From Valencia hispanica (taxonomy: Eukaryota; Chordata; Actinopteri; Cyprinodontiformes; Valenciidae), in the NCBI GenBank assembly GCA_963556495.2, contig OY747710.1, positions 38,797,000 through 38,860,999 on the forward strand: a stretch of 64,000 nucleotides of DNA, given 5' to 3'. The translations under genes and the position numbers were made by a program. Numbering within the stretch: position 1 is the first letter of the stretch; each line of letters opens with the position of its first letter. The notes under the pieces are model-generated. The model ran no database searches and had not been told where the DNA came from. It saw only the letters and a list, made by a program, of their open reading frames with translations. Positions 56,645 through 64,000 of this stretch are shown here, one piece after another.

Positions 56645-57951
56645 ATGTTAATGCAGAGTTACAGGCCAATTTCTAATCTTCCATTCAACAGTAAAATTAT
56701 TGAAAAAGCTGTGTTTCAGCAGTTAAATAGCTTCCTAACAATGACCAACCGCTTTGATGTTTTTCAGTCTGGTTTCCGTGCTCCCCACAGCACTGAGACT
56801 GCCCTCATCAAAGTTTTCAATGACATTCGTATAAATACAGACTGTGGTAGAACCACAGTGCTGGTTCTGTTGGACCTCAGTGCAGCATTTGACACTGTTG
56901 ATCATGATATATTATTGGAACGACTGGAGAGCTGGGTCAGACTCTCTGGTACAATACTTGGCTGGTTTCAGTCTTACCTAAAGAACAGGGACTTCTTTGT
57001 TTCAATAGGAAACTTTTTATCAGAACGAACAGAATTCACATGTGGGGTGCCCCAGGGCTCCATCCTGGGCCCCCTCTTATTTAATATCTACATTCTCCCA
57101 CTAGCCCAGATTATAACAACCAATAAGATTAACTATCATAACTATGCAGATGATACTCAGCTCTACATTACGATGTCACCAGGTGACTTTGAACCCATCC
57201 AAACCCTATGTAAATTCATCAAGCAAATCATTGGATGGATGTGCCATAACTTTCTCCAGCTGAACAAAAACGAAACAGAAGTAATTACTTTTGGACCTAA
57301 ACAGGAACAATCAAGAGTCAGCACACAGCTTCAGTGAATACAGCTAGAAACTACTGATCAGGCCCGAAATCTAGGTGTAGTAATGGACTCAGACCTGAAC
57401 CTCCAGGGTCACATAAAGGCAATAACAAGGTCAGCCTTCTATCACCTGAAGAACATTTCTAGGATTAAAGAACTGATATCACAAAAGGACCTCGAAAAAC
57501 ACTCATCCATGCGTTTATCTTTAGGCGGATTGATTACTGCAACAGCGTTCTCACAGGTCTGCAGCTGATCCAGAACGCTGCTGCTCGCTTCCTCACTAGC
57601 ACCAGGAAAGTAGAGGACATCACCCCAGTTCTAAAGTCCTTACACTGGCTCCCTGTAGGTCAGAGAATAGATTTCAAAATATATTTACTAGTTTATAAAT
57701 CATTGAATGGCTTAGCACCAAAGTATGTTGGAGATCTACTGTTACTATACCAACCGTTCAGACCACTCAGGTCCTCTAATTCCAGTCTACTCAACATCCC
57801 TAGAATTAGAACCAAACATGGAGAAACCGCTTTCAGTTTCTATGCTCCTCTAATCTGGAACAAACTTCCAGAAAACTGCAAAGCTGCTGAAACACTCAGT
57901 TCTTTTAAATCACAACTAAAATATTTTCTATTTAGAGCTGCCTTTGAGTAA
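56645..57951 (+). pseudogene. Reverse transcriptase region of the L2-clade LINE
   Basis: Open pieces at 56,645-57,337, 57,383-57,568 and 57,703-57,951 read in order as [21 protein letters not shown] is the fingers part, [18 protein letters not shown] follows, [20 protein letters not shown] is motif [19 protein letters not shown] is motif B and [11 protein letters not shown] is the catalytic [19 protein letters not shown] is next, then the C-terminal LEKHSSM and LIWNKLPENCKAAETLSSFK. A TGA near 57,337 and further breaks make it non-functional, although the catalytic motifs remain intact. Confidence 0.8.
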
Positions 57952-58130
57952 TGTTTTCATGTATATGTTTTGTGTTTGCTTTCTTGCTGTTTTTACTTTA
58001 TATGCTTTGTCTGTGTTTTACTGCTATTTTTAATTTACCTTTTTATCATGTTAAGCACCTTGAATTACCTTGTTGTTGAGAGTGTGCTGTACAAATGAAA
58101 TTGGCTTGGCTTGCCTTGTCTTGCCTATAC

Positions 58131-61000
58131 ATTCTTCCACACGTTTGCTGTGTCTAGATGAAGGCAGTTGGCCTCATTGGATTTTAATTAGTTATCAGAG
58201 TAAAATGGGCCGAATACAAATGAACTTCTCACTTCTCAGATTTTTTTTCTGAACACCATGGGTAGTTTTCCTTCCATCTAATAATTTTGCACTACTCTCT
58301 GTGCATCTGTCACATAAATCCCAATAAAAAACTGCAAAATTTGTGGTTTTAATGTGAAAATTTTTCAGGGGGAAAAAGGCCTATAAATAATTATTTATGG
58401 AGTATGATTATGATTAAGTCAAATAGTTTTTTAAGGTACACAAAAATAATTATATGGACTAACCTGATCTCTTTTGAATCCTTTGCAAAATGGCCAATCT
58501 TTTAAATGGTCTTATGACTGTGCTGTTTGAAGTTTCAACAATTTTTTGGCTCTAAAGCAATTGTGACATTTTGAAGTTATGAAATATAAGCACAAACTGT
58601 CATCTGTCAAAGGCTCAAATCCAAAAATCACTATGTTTTGGATTCAGGCAACTCCAACCAATCGGTTTGCCAAATTCCACTCTCACTTTATGTATCACAT
58701 GTTGCCTGGCCCACACATTCCAGGCACAGTGGCGCACAGGTCCCCCGCCTACGCATTGTCGACTATTTACACGTTTGTCGGATGAAAACTAACTCTGTTT
58801 CAGAGTTAGAACTAAAGCCGGCTGATGCTACGATGACATTTAAACTAGGTTTTTAATCTCTCTGTTTGGATTTGAGATTCCCATTTTTAGTGAAAATATG
58901 TCATCAGATAAACAGCAGTACTGTGACCAGATGCTTGTTTGCCTGGGCCATTTTCTTCCACAGATCTACTGCACGTAATGTTGCTTAATCCCTCCTTAGT
59001 CGTTTTTATAGTTCAAGTTACCTTACTTCCTAATTTTGGCCCTCCTTCTGTGTTGGCCATAATTTGGAGGCTTAATATCACTGGATCCCCATGATTCTCC
59101 CATTTATGAAGTGATATCGACCATCGTCTTATCCGAAACAGATAATAAGCCATGATGAATGGCTGACATTAGTGATGAAATTGCATCAACCTTAACAGGC
59201 TATTGTATTAACACACCTTGCCGATTCCACTCCTCCCTACTGCCCGTTTAATTGATTAATTGCTGACGTGGATGGATGAGGGGCCGGTTGGTCCTGGATC
59301 GGTGGGCTGATTGCTAGTCAACCGTAAACAAGGAGCGGCCACAGCGGGCCCTCAAGGGCAATATTCATGCTCCCCAACCTTATGGTGATTCCTTATCCAG
59401 CCCTGACAAGAGGAAAAATATTTGACCATAAAAAGGCTGGTATAAACCGGGCTGACATATATAAAGCCCCTCTCTGTTTTTCTTACCCTCCCTCCCTCCT
59501 GGCCTGTGCTGCGTCTCCTTTAGTGCTCAGCGCACCCGTCGGACTCTGAAATCACCCGACCTCGTCTGCGTGTGCAGCTAGAGTCCCTCAGGTAACCCCT
59601 GAACATCCCCAGCTTTAAATATGAGCAAATAATGGCAGCAGGAGTGATGCTGGCCGCGTCCTTGACTGGGATCCTTGGTGTGCCGTAGCCACTCCTCAAT
59701 GTCTCTAAGCCTTGCGGGACACATAAAACACCCTGATAGGAAGAGTCCCAAAGCCCGACTGTGGCATCTGTTGGAAGGATTCGAGCCCACCCAGCGCAAG
59801 CAAAGAGGGTGGGCTCGCATAATCTGTGCTTTGAGTTTAATGACAGGGACACTGTGTCCTCTTTAATATGTTTACATTTTAGGTGGCGAGACAAAGTCAT
59901 TAAAGCGCAACACCACACATCACATGTTCTTTATGTCTTGCTGTTTGTTTGCCGGCCTGGTTTGTGGCCCCAGTAACTAATGCTGTGTTTAGTTTTGGCA
60001 GAGGCTAGGTTTGGCGTAGCCGCTGCCGCTTAAAGGCACACAACTATGCTCAACCTTCCAATAGAGGCGTACGGTGTTAGATTTTTTTGTGTCACCAAGA
60101 TGGAAAGGGGTAAGAGACATTTTTGCATCCTACTCAGGCACCCCCAACTGTCAAGACAGGAGAGCACGCAATCGTAACAAGTACGAGACCCTTCTGTCAT
60201 CCGCGCCGCCTCGGCTTTGTCCGATGCAGCCCCACGTTAACCTTTGTTCCAGTGAGGCCCTCCAAGCGGAGGCGTATAGGTCTGAACCCCCGCAGCCAGC
60301 CGTGAAAACGCTGACACATCGATTACCCCACATGGGAAGAAAAAAAAAAAGAGTAGAGCTTGATGAGGAGGAACGCCTGGCTCGACATGAAGAAGATGCA
60401 TTTATTCACTTATTCTGTTTATTCAGCAAAACAAACAAGAGGTCAGGATTATGCTGCAACGCCGACGTCCTGTTGTCTGTTAGAATTACATTTCAAATTA
60501 ACCGGTTCACTCTGCCCACTTTTATGGTCATTTCAAAGCGATGCATGCGGTCCTCCAAAGAAACTCTTCCCCCATCCCAATTAGAAAACTGACCATGTTT
60601 CTTCCAAGTCTACTTTGGAGCTCTATAAAACAGGCACCTTTGGCTTGCACTCTCTATACTGAACATTAGATGGCGCCATTCAACTTGGTTGAAAGCACGA
60701 GCGTAGGACTCATTTGCAAAATGTGACTGTCTGCTGTGTGGTGCATGTAGATGTCTAACGCAGATGAAATATAGTTAAGATTCAGTTTGTTCTGTTGAAA
60801 GTTGAGTCTGGATTGTCAACTTAATTTATATATGAAGGTTAGAGTTAAATAAGGTCGAGCCAGAGCAGGTTTTTTGGCGTAAATGTGTTACACCACACCA
60901 GTTTGATGATAAACTTACTGATTATAGTTGTGTTTTTGCTTTCAGCTGATCAAATAAATCCTTTTAGTCACACATTCTTCGTAGAATATTTCCTTCAACA
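58131..61000. other. znf407: Intronic sequence, largely repeat-poor
   Basis: 58,131-58,870 is AT-rich with no feature. 59,170-60,600 is mixed-complexity sequence, with GTTTAATTGATTAATTGC near 59,246 and a TATA-like ACATATATAAAG near 59,454, and may be conserved regulatory DNA. The open frame at 60,074-60,592 has no domain and includes a poly-Lys stretch from an A-run. Confidence 0.4.
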
Positions 61001-61700
61001 TGGCGGACTAATACTAAATGTTAGAGCAGAGTGAAAGGAGCCAAGTTGCAGGCTGGGCTAGTGGCAGGGTCAGACGGCATGAACGGGGAGGGGGTTCCTG
61101 CCGGTGCTGCTTTAACTAGGACAAGCTTCTCTATAGCAGCGGAGCTCAGGGGCCGATCAGCAGGTCTCAGGAGAGGCTCCCTACACCGCCGTCTCACCAG
61201 GCCTGTCACGGGGGAGCTGATGCTGGGCCGGCCGGCTGGCTGGAAGTGGGGCTACTGCCGCGGTGATGATGATGGTGGTGGTGCTGGTGGGTGGGTGTGG
61301 GTGCGGGCTGACATGCCGAGAGGGCAATTACAGCAAGGACAAAGACTTGCACAGTGATAAGTCCCCACAGCAGCCCTAATGAAGAGAGCAGGTTAGCCTG
61401 TTAAGAGGAGCGGGGGGGGGGACCGCGCGCGCGGGGGACCTCGGCGTGCTCGCGCGCGCGTTTGTCTGCGACTGAATAAGTTTGTGCGCATTTAACCTAC
61501 CCGAGGAGCATATACGCTTCCAGAGGTCACGCTGCTTGCCGTCCCTCGCTAACCTCCGCTAACTGACGCCTCATCCCGAGACTGCATTTTTCCTCCTCAT
61601 GGAGCAAAAACCAAGCAACAACAACAGCACGAGACTGAAACTGTAGGGAATTCTGTTCCTGTGGCTCTGCGGAGCGAGGAGGGAAGTCCCGATGCAGGCT
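61001..61700 (+). promoter_or_regulatory. CpG-dense, GC-rich intronic patch
   Basis: 61,060-61,690 is markedly GC- and CpG-rich compared with its flanks. 61,409-61,462 contains two alternating CG tracts (GACCGCGCGCGCGGGGG and CTCGCGCGCGCG). It could be a CpG island, an alternative promoter or an enhancer. No TATA box or clear first exon is seen. Confidence 0.4.
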
Positions 61701-64000
61701 ATTAATGAAACAAAACGTTTAAAAATAAGCACGCCTTCGCCTTTGCACATTAGTGGATCTAAAATAGTGTTGTTTTTTTTAATTGTAAGGCCTAGTTATT
61801 TTTAATGGGAAGCGCAACACAACAAAGCTTAGAAATGTACTGCGTCATATCCGGATTTTCTAACGAATGAAATAAATTAGTTGGATTGTTTAAAAACAAA
61901 AGGTACAGCGAAAAAAGGTGGAAATGCGGGTTTCTTTTCATTTTTTAGTCACTGTTGTCACTGTAGCCTGTTCACCAATATCTCACCACTTTTAATCAGC
62001 TTTTCTTCTTGTTTTCTTTGACTTACTTGTTGTTGTTTTTGTTTTTACCTTATGTCTATATTATCTATATATCTGCTTTTTTTTGAGGTGGGACTGCAGA
62101 GAGGAAAGATGGTGTGTATCTGATACAGCCTGGGATCTGATAAGGGAGCCCCGTGGAGCGGCACTTATTCAAATCAGTGCATGTTCACAGTGAATGGAGA
62201 GCAGGTAGATACAATAAGATACAAGGCGATAACCTTTCTGGAGAGGCAGAGAGAATAGTTTTACACCCTGTTTCGCAGCTACACAGAATGAGGGATTTTC
62301 CGCACAACCTAATTGATTAAGTTTATATAGAGTTTTCTTATAAAAAAACAAAACAAAAACAAAATGCTTTTTCTTTAGTTTAAACAGTTTTCCAATATGC
62401 AAGGCCGTTTCATCCTCCTGATCTTTAGTTGCTCCGTGCATTAATCAGTTCTCAAGCACTGCATTTACTGCTTAGAAGTTGTAGTGTATGCATGTGTGTG
62501 TGTGTAAATATGTAACTCCCTGTTTCTATTAAACACATATTTAAATTTAACACCACCCATTAATTATTTTATTTTTTTTGCATTTTCCCCCCGCAGTCTC
62601 TGATAAAAAGCAGAAGCATACGCCGCGTCGGGGTGGGCATTTGGAAGTAAAATATCAGTGTTTATGACACAAACACTGACACGCACACACGCATTACATG
62701 AAATCAATTAAGTTTAATATCTCTGATCCGCAGTGATCAGTTTGAGAGTGGCGTTGCAGGAGTCTGGGGCGACGCTTTAAGCTTAATTGCGGCGCTCGAT
62801 GGTGGTGTGCCAGGCGTTCTCGAGGGGGCGGCGGTGGTGTTGTGGGGGGGTGGGGGGTGGAACATATGTTGCTTGAGCCTAACACACGACTCAGCAGTGA
62901 TGGCTAAATGTTTGGCTGGGATGCAAGCTACGAAGGCCTAGACCGTAATGTGACCTGCTCTTTAAAACGGCACCGCTCTGCAAAATAATACTACAACAAT
63001 TGTGTTTCTAATCGTGGCGCTAATGAAAAATAAAATTGTATCAATTAATCACTGTAATCATTTTTATACATTTCAAAAATAATTACAAATATTAGTTGTA
63101 AATTTGCAACTTTTCTTTTTTTGCTACAACAAGCAAAATTTAGGAAAATAATTTATTCTTTGGTTATTTTTTTTTATTTAGCTTTTAGATATCTGTTTTA
63201 AATATGTATTTTATGCTTTTAAAAACTGTAATAACTAAACACCCTCTGGGAGAGGCCTACTGTATTAAATGGGTTTTTAGATATAGCAGAATACTGACAT
63301 GTAGTACAATAAAACTAATCATGTATATAGAGGGCTATTGGGCAGCTCATTACTGTCAGGGGTCTAATGTGCAACCTATGTATTTCTTTCTAAGTAGCCC
63401 ACCAAGTGAACAAATAATGAAACACCCCCCCCGTTTGCAACCAAACATCACTAATCTAATATATTAGTCGCCCCGTGCTCCTTTTAGGCGTGAGCAATTA
63501 TTCTAAAAAGTTTCCACGCCATGCCAAGGTGACGAAGGGAGAAGGACCGCAGACATGTTTGACGGCTGCGTGGCGACACTGATAGGCCAAACGGTGGTGG
63601 GAACCTGCCACTTTTAATTACGCGGAGGGCGACAGCTTTCATAAGAGCATACGGCGACTTTTGACGGCTCTAATAAGGAGAGGTGACAGAGAAAAACTTT
63701 GTGCGTTAGTGGCGAAACAGAGACGTGGGGGGGGGGGTCTTTTTTTAAATTTCTAGTTCAGGTTAAACATAACAGTCGACATTTCACTATCTGAGACTGG
63801 ATTTGTGGTGAAAGAATGTCAGTATTAATAAAGGGCTTTGGGGACAAGGTCACACGGGTGGGTGCCTGTGCAGCAGAACACCTCGAGTCTGTTTGTTTCT
63901 TTAGAGACGGGAAGAACATGCTAAGACGGCTCCGTGTGCATAAGGTAACCGACCGGGAGTTCTTCCCTGTCAATGTCTTATCGCAAGGTCTAATTTATGA
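61701..64000. other. znf407: Intronic sequence to the window edge, candidate regulatory blocks
   Basis: 62,580-62,960 and 63,470-63,720 are complex and repeat-poor. They include CAATTAAGTTTAATATCTC, AAGCTTAATTGCGGCGC and a 9-bp inverted repeat with forkhead-like cores at 62,655-62,679. 62,970-63,420 is AT-rich with nothing recognised. No exon is seen before the right edge. Confidence 0.4.

Larger units (their letters stand above)
54746..58130 (+). mobile_element. L2-clade non-LTR retrotransposon, nearly full length but broken
   Basis: Endonuclease and reverse transcriptase parts occur in order on the plus strand. The 3' end reads TTAAGCACCTTGAATTACC, TGTGCTGTACAAATGAAATTG and a CTTGCCTTGTCTTGCC-type tail at 58,100-58,130. 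This RT sequence and the tail fit the L2 clade of fish LINEs. The element lies in the intron in the gene's sense orientation. Its 5' boundary is approximate. Confidence 0.75.

Noticed and set aside
59454..59500. TATA-like ACATATATAAAG as a promoter
   Set aside because: An isolated motif in AT-variable sequence with no downstream ORF or donor supporting a first exon.
60074..60592. Open frame of 172 codons
   Set aside because: No start context or domain. It includes a poly-Lys run from an A tract and overlaps other open frames in a GC-mixed block.
61031..61357. Open frame in the CpG-rich patch
   Set aside because: GC-rich DNA is open by chance. Gly/Val-rich GGT repeats and absence of a domain argue against coding.

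Overview
The window is vertebrate nuclear DNA, almost certainly from a ray-finned (teleost) fish. It holds one split C2H2 zinc-finger gene with large introns. The rest is dominated by mobile elements typical of teleosts: several Tc1/mariner families, a Rex3-like RTE retrotransposon with a GATG tail, an L2-clade LINE with a CTTGC-rich tail, tRNA-derived SINEs, hAT-like MITEs, and many CA, GATA, CCAT and poly-G tracts. I cannot name the species.

Layout. 1-13,970 is upstream, repeat-rich sequence: Tc1 relics, a 3.1-kb Rex3-like element on the minus strand at about 4,345-7,490, a Tc1 copy with both ends at 9,073-10,350, and a SINE near 10,850. About 13,970-14,100 is the probable promoter and non-coding first exon, ending in a strong donor. 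14,101-18,793 is intron 1. Coding exon A (18,861-19,416), a 184-bp intron, coding exon B (19,601-21,802) and coding exon C (37,467-37,581) join in frame into 957 codons with 13 C2H2 fingers and the start of a 14th. The sequence around exon C matches what I remember of ZNF407, a chromatin-associated multi-zinc-finger protein. The gene runs off the right edge, since no later exon is visible in 37,582-64,000.

The 15.7-kb intron between exons B and C contains the most unusual object. A Tc1-like element is interrupted by a 3.2-kb insertion flanked by a perfect 8-bp direct repeat. The insertion carries a decayed, intron-containing ORF resembling an SGNH/GDSL hydrolase. The intron after exon C (over 26 kb) holds another Tc1 copy with both ends and a broken transposase (46,029-47,423), a pogo-like element with several other elements nested inside it (49,471-52,373), and a broken L2-clade LINE (about 54,746-58,130). 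It also has several long, repeat-poor stretches that look like candidate conserved regulatory DNA, and a CpG-dense patch near 61,400.

The only gene likely to be functional is the zinc-finger gene. All transposon ORFs carry stops, frameshifts or deletions. There are no bacterial-style operons, CRISPR arrays or recognisable tRNA/rRNA genes. Family names for repeats come from memory of consensus sequences, not from searches.
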